Below are positions 33,496 to 42,783 of a stretch of 64,000 nucleotides of DNA, one piece after another (the first letter of the stretch is position 1; each line of letters begins with the position of its first letter). Below the pieces are notes generated by a model. That model was not told the origin of the DNA. It searched no databases and saw only the letters and a program-made list of their open reading frames with translations. This DNA comes from Uliginosibacterium aquaticum (GTDB taxonomy: Bacteria > Pseudomonadota > Gammaproteobacteria > Burkholderiales > Rhodocyclaceae): positions 1,364,001 through 1,428,000 of the forward strand of contig NZ_JABCSC020000001.1 in assembly GCF_012972705.2 (NCBI RefSeq). Direction: 5' to 3'. Made by a program: the position numbers and the translations under genes.

Positions 33496-36400
33496 ATGTC
33501 CGACATCCTCAGCCTTCGCGGCGCACCGGCCTTTTCGGCTTCGCGTCTCTCTCGCCTATCCGAATCCTTGAGCAGCGCTGGCGTGAAATTGCGCGCGCTG
33601 GCTGCTGAATTCTGGTACTTCGTTGAGATCGAAGAAGCACTGTCGGCGCAGGAGTTGGAGCGTCTGGTCGATTTGCTCGATGCCCGCCCGGCTACCTCCG
33701 CTGCGCCGGCCGGCACGAATCTGCTGGTGACGCCGCGTCTGGGCACGATCTCGCCCTGGTCCTCGAAGGCCACCGACATCGCCCACAACTGCGGTTTTGC
33801 CAAGATCGTGCGCATCGAGCGCGGCATCCAGTTCTCGCTGGATGGCACGTTCGCCCGCGATACCGTGCTGCCGCTGCTGCATGACCGCATGACCGAATCG
33901 GTGCTGGACTCGGTGGACGCCGCTGCCGGTCTCTTTGCCCACTATGCTCCGCAGCCGCTGACCAGCGTCGACACCCTCACCGGCGGACGCGCCGCGCTGG
34001 TCGTCGCCAATACCGAACTGGGCCTGGCGCTGTCGGAAGACGAGATCGACTATCTGGTCGAGAACTTCACCAAGGTGAATCGCAACCCGACCGACGTCGA
34101 GCTGATGATGTTCGCGCAGGCCAATTCCGAGCACTGCCGCCACAAGATCTTCAACGCCGACTGGATCATCGACGGCCGCAAGGAAGAGAAATCCCTCTTC
34201 GGCATGATCAAGGACACCCACAAGGCGCACCCTGAGGGCACCATCGTGGCCTACGCGGATAATGCCTCGATCATCGAAGGCTTCGAGGTGGATCGCTTCT
34301 ACCCGGATGCCGATGGTCAGTGGGCTTACCGCAAGGAGCTGACCCACATCCTTGCGAAGGTGGAAACCCACAACCACCCGACCGCGATTTCGCCTTTCCC
34401 CGGCGCTTCGACTGGTGCGGGCGGCGAGATTCGTGACGAAGGCGCAACCGGTCGTGGCTCGCGTCCGAAGGCCGGTCTGGCAGGCTTCACCGTGTCGAAT
34501 CTGAACATTCCCGGCGCGACTCAGCCCTGGGAAAAGGCCTACGGCAAGCCTGAGCGCATCGCCTCCGCGCTGGACATCATGATCGAAGGCCCGCTCGGCG
34601 CGGCTGCCTTCAACAACGAATTCGGCCGCCCGAACCTGACCGGCTATTTCCGCACTTTCGAGCAGGAAGTCGAAGGCGAAGTGCGCGGCTATCACAAGCC
34701 GATCATGATCGCCGGCGGTCTCGGCTCCATTCAGGCCGAGCAATCCTTCAAGACCAAGTTTGCCCCCGGCACCTTGCTGATCCAGCTTGGCGGTCCCGGC
34801 ATGCTGATTGGTCTGGGCGGTGGCGCCGCGTCCTCGATGGCGACCGGCAGCAACACCGCTGATCTGGACTTTGCCTCGGTGCAACGCGGCAACCCGGAAA
34901 TGGAACGCCGCGCGCAGGAAGTCATCGACGCCTGCTGGCAGCTCGGCGAGAAGAACCCGATTCTGGCCATGCACGACGTGGGCGCGGGTGGCTTGTCCAA
35001 CGCCATGCCGGAGCTGGCGGATTTCGCCGAACTCGGCGCGCACTTTGAGCTGCGCAATATTCAGATCGAAGAGCCGGGCATGAGCCCGCGCGAAATCTGG
35101 TCGAACGAATCGCAAGAGCGTTACGTGCTGGCAATTGCGCCGGAATCGCTGCCGCTGTTTGAATCCTTCTGCGCCCGCGAGCGTTGCCCGTTTGCGGTGG
35201 TCGGCACGGCGACCGGTGACGGCCGACTGCAGGTGACCGACAGCCACTTCGGCAATCACGCGGTCGACATGGACATGCAGGTGCTGCTCGGCAAGCCGCC
35301 GAAGATGACCCGCGACGTGAGCACGCGCCCGATCTACCTGCCGCCCTTCGATGTGTCGGAAATCGATGTGTCGGAAGCCGCGCTGCGCGTGCTGCGCATG
35401 CCGGCCGTGTCCAGCAAATCCTTCCTGATCACCATCGGCGACCGCTCGGTGGGCGGCCTGACCGCGCGCGACCAGATGGTCGGCCCCTGGCAGACTCCGG
35501 TGGCCGATGTGGCCGTCACTGCCATGAGCTTCCACGGTTACACCGGCGACGCCTTCGCGATGGGCGAGCGCACGCCGCTGGCCTGCGTGAATCCGGCGGC
35601 TTCGGGCCGCATGGCGGTGGGCGAATCCATCACCAATCTGCTGGCAGCGGACATTGCCGACATCGGCGACGTGAAACTCTCCGCCAACTGGATGGCCGCC
35701 TGCGGTCAGCGCGGCGAAGATGTGCGCCTGTTCGATACGGTCAAGGCCGTGTCCGAATTCTGTATCGGCGCCGATCTGTCGATTCCGGTCGGCAAGGATT
35801 CGCTGTCGATGCGCACCACCTGGAAAGAGGGTGAAGAGGCAAAGTCCGTGACCTCGCCGCTGTCCATGATCGCTACCGCTTTCGCGCCGGTGCAGGACAT
35901 CCGCAAGACCCTGACGCCGCAACTGAAGATCGAAGAGGGCGTCGAGACCGAACTGGTGTTGATCGATCTGGGCAAGGGCAAGCATCGCCTCGGCGGCTCG
36001 ATCCTCGCGCAGGCCTACAACTCGGTCGGCGAACATGCGCCGGATATCGACGCCGTGACCATGAAGGCTTTCTTCAAGGGCATCACCGCGCTGAAGCAAG
36101 CCGACCTGCTGCTGGCCTACCACGACCGCTCCGATGGCGGCTTGTTCACGACGCTGGCCGAAATGGCCTTCGCCGCCCGCAGCGGCATCTCGATCGAGCT
36201 GGATTCGGTGTGCTACGACGACATGGTCAATGACATCGATGGCGCCGAAAAGCGCCCGGATATGCTCAAGGGCCGCTTCAATGATCGCGTCTTCGGCGCG
36301 TTGTTTGCCGAGGAACTCGGTGCCGTCGTACAGATCCGCCGCAGCGACCGCGAGCGTGTGCAAGTCATGCTGCGCGAAGCCGGGCTGGGCGCGGAAACCC

Positions 36401-37422
36401 ACTTCATCGGCTTCCCGAATGATCGTGGCGCCCTGCGTATCCGCCGCAATGCCAAGACCGTGTTCGAAGCCGATGTGCACGAGCTGCTGCAGGTGTGGAG
36501 CGAGGTCAGCCATGAGATCGCCCGCATCCGCGACGACGCGATGAGCGCCGATCAGGAATTCAATGCTCTGGCCGACAAGGCCGATCCGGGCCTGTCCGTC
36601 GCGCTGAGTTTCAATGCGGCCGAAGATGTGGCTGCGCCGTATATTGCCAAATTGAGCGCACGTCCCAAGGTCGTGATCCTGCGCGAGCAGGGCGTGAATT
36701 CGCAGAACGAAATGGCCTCGGCTTTCGAGGCGGCCGGTTTCGCTCCGTTTGACGTGCACATGTCCGACCTGATGGCGGGGCGCGTGAATCTGGCGGACTT
36801 CCACGGTCTGGCCGCTTGCGGCGGTTTCTCCTATGGCGACGTGCTGGGCGCGGGGCAGGGCTGGGCCAAGTCCATCCTGTTCAATGACAAGCTGCGCGAA
36901 CAGTTCTCGGCCTTCTTCGGCCGCAGCGACACCTTCGCGCTGGGCGTGTGCAACGGTTGCCAGATGATGAGCAACCTCGCCGAAATCATCCCCGGCGCCG
37001 ATGCCTGGCCGCGTTTCCAGCGCAACCGCAGCGAGCAGTTCGAAGCCCGCACCGCGTTGGTCGAAGTGCTGGAGTCGCCGAGCATCCTGCTCGCCGGCAT
37101 GGCCGGTAGTCGCATGCCCATCGTGGTCAGCCACGGCGAAGGCCGTGCCGACTTCAGCCAGCATGGCGCACAAGACAAGGCGCTGGTCTCGTTGCGCTTC
37201 ATCGACAACAAGGGCGAGGTGGCGAGCGCTTACCCCGCCAATCCGAACGGCTCGCCCGCTGGCATCACCGGCCTGACCACCCCGGACGGGCGCTTCACCA
37301 TCATGATGCCGCACCCGGAACGCTGCCGCCGCACGGTGCAGATGAGCTGGGCGCCGGCCTCACTGGGAGAGGATTCGCCGTGGATGCGCATGTTCCGCAA
37401 CGCAAGGGTGTGGCTGGGCTGA
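33496..37422 (+). CDS. purL: Phosphoribosylformylglycinamidine synthase PurL
   Basis: 1308 residues, the large single-chain form of proteobacteria (E. coli 1295). It converts FGAR to FGAM in purine synthesis using glutamine and ATP. The N-terminal PurS-like part is followed by the two AIR-synthase-related halves ([29 protein letters not shown], and a second half with [11 protein letters not shown]) and a C-terminal glutaminase with Cys in GVCNGCQMM and His-Glu in [11 protein letters not shown] at 33496 gives the conserved [14 protein letters not shown] start; longer frames lack support. A long open frame on the opposite strand is a codon-bias artefact. Confidence 0.97.
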   Translation: MSDILSLRGAPAFSASRLSRLSESLSSAGVKLRALAAEFWYFVEIEEALSAQELERLVDLLDARPATSAAPAGTNLLVTPRLGTISPWSSKATDIAHNCGFAKIVRIERGIQFSLDGTFARDTVLPLLHDRMTESVLDSVDAAAGLFAHYAPQPLTSVDTLTGGRAALVVANTELGLALSEDEIDYLVENFTKVNRNPTDVELMMFAQANSEHCRHKIFNADWIIDGRKEEKSLFGMIKDTHKAHPEGTIVAYADNASIIEGFEVDRFYPDADGQWAYRKELTHILAKVETHNHPTAISPFPGASTGAGGEIRDEGATGRGSRPKAGLAGFTVSNLNIPGATQPWEKAYGKPERIASALDIMIEGPLGAAAFNNEFGRPNLTGYFRTFEQEVEGEVRGYHKPIMIAGGLGSIQAEQSFKTKFAPGTLLIQLGGPGMLIGLGGGAASSMATGSNTADLDFASVQRGNPEMERRAQEVIDACWQLGEKNPILAMHDVGAGGLSNAMPELADFAELGAHFELRNIQIEEPGMSPREIWSNESQERYVLAIAPESLPLFESFCARERCPFAVVGTATGDGRLQVTDSHFGNHAVDMDMQVLLGKPPKMTRDVSTRPIYLPPFDVSEIDVSEAALRVLRMPAVSSKSFLITIGDRSVGGLTARDQMVGPWQTPVADVAVTAMSFHGYTGDAFAMGERTPLACVNPAASGRMAVGESITNLLAADIADIGDVKLSANWMAACGQRGEDVRLFDTVKAVSEFCIGADLSIPVGKDSLSMRTTWKEGEEAKSVTSPLSMIATAFAPVQDIRKTLTPQLKIEEGVETELVLIDLGKGKHRLGGSILAQAYNSVGEHAPDIDAVTMKAFFKGITALKQADLLLAYHDRSDGGLFTTLAEMAFAARSGISIELDSVCYDDMVNDIDGAEKRPDMLKGRFNDRVFGALFAEELGAVVQIRRSDRERVQVMLREAGLGAETHFIGFPNDRGALRIRRNAKTVFEADVHELLQVWSEVSHEIARIRDDAMSADQEFNALADKADPGLSVALSFNAAEDVAAPYIAKLSARPKVVILREQGVNSQNEMASAFEAAGFAPFDVHMSDLMAGRVNLADFHGLAACGGFSYGDVLGAGQGWAKSILFNDKLREQFSAFFGRSDTFALGVCNGCQMMSNLAEIIPGADAWPRFQRNRSEQFEARTALVEVLESPSILLAGMAGSRMPIVVSHGEGRADFSQHGAQDKALVSLRFIDNKGEVASAYPANPNGSPAGITGLTTPDGRFTIMMPHPERCRRTVQMSWAPASLGEDSPWMRMFRNARVWLG

Positions 37423-38537
37423 TTCCACGCCTGATGATGCTCGCTAGCCTGGTGCTGGCAGCATCGCAAGTTCATGCCGAAAACGGCCGTTTCTCCGATC
37501 CGGAGGACGGTCGTTTTGACATGAGCGAGCACCTGCTGACCTATCAGGGCATGCTGCCGGTGCCGATCATTGTGACTGAGCCGGCCGTAGGCTTTGGAGT
37601 TGGCCTCGCAGCGCTGTATTTCGATGAGTCCATCGCCGACGCGTCGAATAAGAGCCTGGCCGAAACCGGGCGCCGGGCGCCGCCGAACGTTTCCGCCTTT
37701 GGCGGTTTCAAGACCGAGAATGGCACCCAGGGGGGATTCGCCGGGCATATGCATGGATGGAACGGCGACCGCATCCGCTCCATCAGTGGCGTGGTCAAGA
37801 TGGGCATCAACCTGGATTACTACGGGCTGGGCGACCAGGCCCAGCGTTACACCATTGACGGGGCGGGTTTCGTGCAGCAAGTGCTGCTGCGCGCGGGCGA
37901 CAGTCCCTGGTTAATGGGCCTGCGCTATGCGTATTTCGATACCGAAATGCACTTCGAGCGCGAACGGCCGCTGGATCTGGTGAATCAGTCCGTGTCGGAG
38001 ACGCTTGGGGTCGGCGGGGTAGTGATTGATTACGACACGCGCGACAATTTTCTCTCCCCTAACTCCGGCAGCTATGTGGAGGGGGAAGCGAATTTCATGC
38101 GGCCGGAATTCGGCAGCACCAGCAGTTTCGATCTGCTGGGCGTGCGCGGCTACCACTGGCAGCCGCTGGGGCGCAGTCTTGTGCTCGGCCTGCGGGCAGA
38201 CTGGCAGCGCGCGCAGGGCGACGCGCCGTTCTGGGCGCAGCCCTATGTCAAGCTGCGGGGTATCCCCGCTGCGCGTTACCAGGACAGGGAGACTGCCGCC
38301 GGAGAACTGGAGTTGCGCTATGCCATCGATGACCGCTGGTCGGCAATCGGGTTTGGCGGTGTGGGCAAGGCCTATTGCCGGCGCCATGATTTTTCGGAGG
38401 CCGAGCAGGTCACGACCATTGGTGCTGGCTTCCGTTATCTGATTGCGCGCAGGCTGGGGCTGCTGGCCGGGCTGGATGTGGCGCGCGGTCCGGAGGATAC
38501 GGCGGTCTACATTCAGGTTGGTAGTGCCTGGCGCTGA
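37380..38537 (+). CDS. Outer-membrane protein of the BamA/surface-antigen family
   Basis: 385 residues from a GTG start overlapping the end of purL by 43 bases and preceded by AGAGGA at six bases. An alternative GTG lies ten codons in. A signal peptide ends at SQVHAEN. The mature chain contains the short motif [20 protein letters not shown] and repeated amphipathic strands, ending in W-R (YIQVGSAWR). It resembles the C-terminal barrel domain of D15/BamA-type surface antigens without POTRA domains. Role unknown. The overlap with purL suggests shared transcription but the functions look unrelated. Confidence 0.8.
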   Translation: MDAHVPQRKGVAGLIPRLMMLASLVLAASQVHAENGRFSDPEDGRFDMSEHLLTYQGMLPVPIIVTEPAVGFGVGLAALYFDESIADASNKSLAETGRRAPPNVSAFGGFKTENGTQGGFAGHMHGWNGDRIRSISGVVKMGINLDYYGLGDQAQRYTIDGAGFVQQVLLRAGDSPWLMGLRYAYFDTEMHFERERPLDLVNQSVSETLGVGGVVIDYDTRDNFLSPNSGSYVEGEANFMRPEFGSTSSFDLLGVRGYHWQPLGRSLVLGLRADWQRAQGDAPFWAQPYVKLRGIPAARYQDRETAAGELELRYAIDDRWSAIGFGGVGKAYCRRHDFSEAEQVTTIGAGFRYLIARRLGLLAGLDVARGPEDTAVYIQVGSAWR

Positions 38538-39008
38538 ACTCGCCAGGCGATTGCGCGTCGCACAGGCTTCGCTATCTATTGCCTCGATCCGCTAGTGCTG
38601 GCCTGAACTGTTTTGCAAGGTTTGTCTATAAATCCATTGAAATTTTCTATTTAGTTGCGCAAAAGACTTTCTCTCTGGCAGGCCCCCGCACCTTGTTGCA
38701 CTGCCGGAGTTTGCCGCATGCCGCAGCGCTCTCAGACATAGCCTGGATTGATCCGGACGGGTGTTGCGCGCTACAACCAGGCCGTGCTTTCTGGGCTCTC
38801 TGGTTTATGAAATTCACTGATAGGCATGGAGTTTTCTGCTTCTCAGGGGACTGCAGCCTGCACCGATGGGTGAGCTTGCGAATTACTTTGCAGATCTGTC
38901 AGGCAACAGTGAGATGCCGCCTTGTCTTCGGCATGCACCGATGTTGCGCCGCAGCGTCATGAGCGCTGACGGAGAGGTATGTGTTTGTAGGCGGGTTTGA
39001 TACAAGGG

Positions 39009-39018
39009 TAAACGCTTA
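39009..39018 (+). promoter_or_regulatory. Possible LacI-family operator
   Basis: TAAACGCTTA is a near-palindrome with a central CG, the core typical of LacI/GalR-family operators. It lies 44 bases upstream of the -35 element of the lyase promoter. Pattern evidence only. Confidence 0.35.
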
Positions 39019-39062
39019 TTTGTGTCCATTGGTCGCGCTTATGCTGCGCTTGTCTCCATGGC

Positions 39063-39091
39063 TTGACCCGCGAATCATCCTGCAAGATAGT
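39063..39091 (+). promoter_or_regulatory. Candidate promoter of the pectate lyase gene
   Basis: TTGACC, a 17-base spacer and GATAGT fit a sigma-70 promoter with a good -35 and weak -10. The transcript would have a leader of about 90 bases. Confidence 0.45.
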
Positions 39092-39187
39092 GCGCACCAC
39101 TGAACTTATTACTTCAGTCGTAGTAGCCCGGCATCGGCGGCCAAACCCTTGCAGGGCCTCACTAAAACATTGGCAGGAGACAAGACT

Positions 39188-40294
39188 ATGCGTAGCAAGA
39201 TCCTGATGGGCCTCGCGGCCCTCGCTTTCGCCGGCACTGCTTTTGCCGCGACTGATTATCCTGACGGTTACACCAAGTGCGTCCAGAACACTGGCGCCAC
39301 CTGTAGCATGAGCGGCACCCGCAACGTTGCGCTGGGTAAATCTGGCAGCTTCGTTTATGCCGTCAAGACTGGCAGCTTCGCCTGTATCGGTTCGGCTTTC
39401 CCGACCAATTCCTACACCACTTCGGCTTGGTGTTCCTACGGCGCAACGACGAGCGCCAGCAGTTCCTCCGCAGCTACTTCGAGTGCAGCGGCTTCCAGCG
39501 TCGCTTCGTCCGCAGCAGCTTCGAGCAAGGCCGCTTCCTCGGCGGCTGCTTCGTCCGCAGCCGCCAGCAGCACCGCCGCCGGCAGCATCAACATGACGAT
39601 CCCGGCCGCTACGGCGACTGTGACCAATTCTGGTACGACCACCATCCCGGCAGGCAGCACCAAGAGCTACGGCAACCAGCGTATCGGCGTGAAGAACTCC
39701 GTGGGCAACTGCACCAGTGAAGGTCAGATCCCGGTCTTCATCCTTGAAGAGGGCGCAACCCTGAAGGATGTGATCATTGCCGGTGGCGTGAATGGCTCCG
39801 ACGGTGTGCATTGCAAGGGCTCCTGCACGATCCAGAACGTGTATTGGGAAGATACCTGCGAAGACGCAGCCTCCAACCTTGGCGCGGGCTCGACCATGAC
39901 CGTCAAGAACGTCATCATCGCCGGTGCGACCGACAAGGCCCTTCAGCACAACAGCAAGAACAGCCTGACCGTGCTGCAGGATTCCTATATCGCTGATACC
40001 GGCAAGGTGTGGCGCTCCTGCGGTAACTGTACCAACAACGGCGGCCCGCGCAAACTCACCCTAGACAATGTGAAGGTCGGCAAGGCTGGTTCCATCGCGG
40101 GTGCCAACGGCAACTACGGTGACGTGGTGAAGATCCGCAAACTGCAGATCAAGGGTTACAAGTCCGGCAGCCCGAGCGTTTGCGTCGAATACAAGGGTAT
40201 TGAGAAGAACGGTAGCGCTGAATCGCCGAAGATTGGCGAGAAGTGGAACACCTCTGTTTGCGACGTCAGCACCTCTGACGTGACTGCCTACTGA
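39188..40294 (+). CDS. Secreted modular pectate lyase, PL3-like
   Basis: 368 residues. A signal peptide (ILMGLAALAFAGTAFAA) is followed by an N-terminal module of about 75 residues with several Cys and aromatic residues (YPDGYTKCVQNTGATCS, WCSYGATT), a serine/alanine linker of about 45 residues (roughly 88-135), and a catalytic right-handed beta-helix domain of polysaccharide lyase family 3 type (GVHCKGSCTIQNVYWEDTCE, GATDKALQHN, CVEYKGI). PL3 enzymes cleave polygalacturonate by calcium-dependent beta-elimination. The N-terminal module may bind carbohydrate. ATG preceded by GGCAGGAGA. Monocistronic with its own terminator. It points to growth on plant material. Confidence 0.88.
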   Translation: MRSKILMGLAALAFAGTAFAATDYPDGYTKCVQNTGATCSMSGTRNVALGKSGSFVYAVKTGSFACIGSAFPTNSYTTSAWCSYGATTSASSSSAATSSAAASSVASSAAASSKAASSAAASSAAASSTAAGSINMTIPAATATVTNSGTTTIPAGSTKSYGNQRIGVKNSVGNCTSEGQIPVFILEEGATLKDVIIAGGVNGSDGVHCKGSCTIQNVYWEDTCEDAASNLGAGSTMTVKNVIIAGATDKALQHNSKNSLTVLQDSYIADTGKVWRSCGNCTNNGGPRKLTLDNVKVGKAGSIAGANGNYGDVVKIRKLQIKGYKSGSPSVCVEYKGIEKNGSAESPKIGEKWNTSVCDVSTSDVTAY

Positions 40295-40322
40295 TCTGCG
40301 ATCGCTAAGTTCTGCAAGATGA

Positions 40323-40349
40323 AACGGGTGCTGCGGCGCCCGTTTTGTT
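40323..40349 (+). terminator. Intrinsic terminator of the pectate lyase gene
   Basis: AACGGGTGC and GGCGCCCGTT form a stem (with one G-U pair) ending in TTTTGTTTT, 28 bases after the stop codon. Confidence 0.8.
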
Positions 40350-40439
40350 TTCCACGGTAGCCGGCTCGGCAGCAAGTGCTGAACTCAAGTGGATGCCCAG
40401 GCGCCTGCCCTGCCAAGGGGCCAGGCAGAGGGATTCCTT

Positions 40440-42518
40440 TTACTGCCCCAGGCGCAGGATTCGATCGCCCCAGAAGAACAGGCTGCCACTGGCCGGATTG
40501 AGCAGGCTGCCGGCGTAGCGTGTGGGCTCTGGCGGGCTGGCTTCGCGCCAGCTCAGGCCCAGATCGGTTGATTGCAGGATGGCACCGCCACGGCCAGCCA
40601 CCAGCAGGCGCTGACCGACGGGGTCGTGGGCGATTAGCCGCAGCAGATCGGAGCTGCCGGAGGGGATGTTCTGCCAGCTCTGGCCCAGGTCGGTTGAGCG
40701 CAGGATGTAGCCCTTGCTGCCTGCGGCCAGGATGCCGCCGGGCAGGCCCGGGATTGGTGCGAAGTCCGACAGGCTGGTGAATTCCGGCAGCATGATTTTC
40801 TCGAAGCTGCGCCCGAGGTCGGCCGAGCGCAGGATGCTGCCCTCGTTACCGGCGGCGAGAAAGATTCCGCCGATCTGGCGCAGGCGCGAGATCCCCTTGG
40901 CCAGCCCTGCTGGCAGGTTCTCCCAGTGCGCTCCGCCATCATCGCTGCGGGCAAGACGATCTTCCCGGCCGGCGGCCACCAGCACGCCGCTGTGAGGCTC
41001 CTGATCCATGCTTAGCCAGATCGTGTCGCGGTCGGCGTCGCTGGCTTGCCAGCTCTGGCCCCCATCGTCAGACCACAGGATGCCCCTGGCGTTGCTCAGG
41101 GCGAGGATGCGCCCAGAAGTCAGCAGGCGCAGTTGCGAGAGGGTGGCGTCGCCCGCGATCTGGTGTGTTTGCCAGCTCCGGCCGCCATCGCTGCTGCGCA
41201 TCAGGGTTCCGTTGGAGCCGGTCACCAGCAGGCTGTGGCTGGCTGGGTGAAACAGGGCCGTGAAGAAATAGACGTTATCGGGCGCGGTGACGCGCTGCCA
41301 GCTTTGGCCGTCGTCGCGCGACAAGGCCAGGCTGCCATTGACGCCGGCCGCCAGTAGCAGACCTTCTGGGGGCGCACTGGCGATGGCATGAGTGTATGGG
41401 CTCAGGCCATGCCGCACTATCTGCCAATTGCGGCCATCGTCCTCGCTGCGCGCGATGAGGCCACCGCCTCCGGCAGCCAGCAGCGCGCCCTCAGGCAGTC
41501 GGCCGAGGGTTTCAAATTCCTCCATGCCAGCTTGCAGCACTGACTGCCAGAGTCTGCCGCCCTCGCTGCTGCGGAAGATGCTGCCTTGTGCGCCGGCGGC
41601 GATGAACTCGCCATCCTGGGTGGCGAGTACGGAGGAGAGAAAGTGGCGGGTGCCGGTCTGGGCAAGCGACCAGCTCAGGCCGTCGTCTAGCGAGTGGAGT
41701 ACACGCCCGTCCTGAGTCACGGCGGCGATCTGTCCTGTGCGGGCCTGGGCGATGGCATTGATAAGGGCGCCCGTAGCACCGCTTGGCAGGCGGGTGTTCT
41801 GCCAGCGCCGGCCGGCGTCGGTCGAGCGCAGGATTTCGCCTGTGCTGAAGGCCGCCAGCAGGCTCCCACTGGCGAGTTCGGCGAGGCGGCTGACGTCTCC
41901 GTTGGGCTGAACCGCGATGCGTTGCCAGCGTTTGCCTGTGTCGGTGGAGCGCATCAGCAGACCTTTTTCGCCGCCCGCCAGAAGGATTGAGCTAGATGTG
42001 TGGCGTAGCAGGTGGGCGATATAGGCACGTGTTGGCATGCTCACGGCTTGCCAGTCCTTACCGCCGTCGGCGGAGCGCAGTAGGCTGCCGCCTTCACCGG
42101 CAGCAAGCAGCAGGCCGGTCTTCTCGTCGGCGAGCAAAAGGCTGCGCAGCGCGAGCGGGGGAATACCTTCAAGCCGCTCCCATTGCTGGCCGCATTGGCT
42201 ACTGCGCAGGATCGTGCCTTCGCTGCCGGCAGCAATGAACTGGTGACGCCCGGCATCGAAGAGCAGGGCTGAGAAGGTGGCACGCGCCGGGCTGGGGAGA
42301 CTTTGCCAGTGGCGCCCGCCATCCTGGCTGAGCAGCAAGGCGGCATCGCTGCCGCTCAACAGGGTGGCCGGGCAGGCCGGGTCGCTGGCGGCGACAAAGA
42401 GATTGGCGTTACTGGTGCTGAAATAACGGCCATTCGAAGGCATCGCGCCCTGCGCAAAGGCGGCGTGCAGGCACAACGCCAGGGCGGTGGGCATGGCCAG
42501 GTGGAATGTCTGCTTCAT
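40440..42518 (-). CDS. Exported Asp-box (Ycf48/BNR-like) beta-propeller protein
   Basis: 692 residues with a signal peptide (ALALCLHAAFAQGA). The whole mature protein is made of about 15 copies of the Asp-box pattern S-x-D-x-G-x-x-W, for example LLRSADGGKDW, LMRSSDGGRSW and ILWSDDGGQSW, as in Ycf48/HCF136-like and BNR-repeat propellers. No sialidase catalytic residues were seen. Such propellers act as assembly factors or binding platforms. Divergently transcribed from a paralogous lipoprotein with 265 bases between them. Probably periplasmic. Partner unknown. Confidence 0.85.
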   Translation of the reverse strand: MKQTFHLAMPTALALCLHAAFAQGAMPSNGRYFSTSNANLFVAASDPACPATLLSGSDAALLLSQDGGRHWQSLPSPARATFSALLFDAGRHQFIAAGSEGTILRSSQCGQQWERLEGIPPLALRSLLLADEKTGLLLAAGEGGSLLRSADGGKDWQAVSMPTRAYIAHLLRHTSSSILLAGGEKGLLMRSTDTGKRWQRIAVQPNGDVSRLAELASGSLLAAFSTGEILRSTDAGRRWQNTRLPSGATGALINAIAQARTGQIAAVTQDGRVLHSLDDGLSWSLAQTGTRHFLSSVLATQDGEFIAAGAQGSIFRSSEGGRLWQSVLQAGMEEFETLGRLPEGALLAAGGGGLIARSEDDGRNWQIVRHGLSPYTHAIASAPPEGLLLAAGVNGSLALSRDDGQSWQRVTAPDNVYFFTALFHPASHSLLVTGSNGTLMRSSDGGRSWQTHQIAGDATLSQLRLLTSGRILALSNARGILWSDDGGQSWQASDADRDTIWLSMDQEPHSGVLVAAGREDRLARSDDGGAHWENLPAGLAKGISRLRQIGGIFLAAGNEGSILRSADLGRSFEKIMLPEFTSLSDFAPIPGLPGGILAAGSKGYILRSTDLGQSWQNIPSGSSDLLRLIAHDPVGQRLLVAGRGGAILQSTDLGLSWREASPPEPTRYAGSLLNPASGSLFFWGDRILRLGQ

Positions 42519-42783
42519 CTGTCTCGTCCTGTGGTCCGAGCCGCTCTGCGGGGCTCTGCGAGCACGGATTCTGCCATGCGGCCTTGTGCAGCAGTTCAGT
42601 GTCCCGGAGCAAGATCGCCGTCCTGTTGTTGTTCTCCTGCGTCAGAAGCAGCAGGGCCCCGCGGGCCGACCGCAGGATTTCCCGCATTTCCATGCCCTGC
42701 GCTAGGATCGCCCTTCCGCAGTTAGCGGAATACAAGCCAAACAAGGTGGCCCACCACCTGGCAATCCAAAGGAGACTGGATTC
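42519..42783. promoter_or_regulatory. Divergent control region between two propeller genes
   Basis: 265 bases lacking any supported gene. Both propeller genes must start from here. I find no consensus sigma-70 pair and no clear palindromic operator. AAAGGAGA just before 42784 is the ribosome-binding site of the rightward gene. Confidence 0.4.

Larger units (their letters stand above)
38538..39187. other. Non-coding region upstream of the pectate lyase
   Basis: About 650 bases of lower GC than the surroundings. An open frame at 38579-38962 has no start signal, is cysteine-rich and resembles no family, so I do not call it. The right part holds a possible LacI-type operator (39009-39018) and a promoter (39063-39091). 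No RNA gene was recognised. Confidence 0.5.

Noticed and set aside
33556-37314. A 1252-codon open frame antisense to purL
   Set aside because: It mirrors purL codon bias, its translation is rich in His/Arg/Gly without any domain, and purL is fully supported.
38579-38962. Open frame of 127 codons before the pectate lyase
   Set aside because: No ribosome-binding site, atypical composition and no recognisable family. Left as non-coding.
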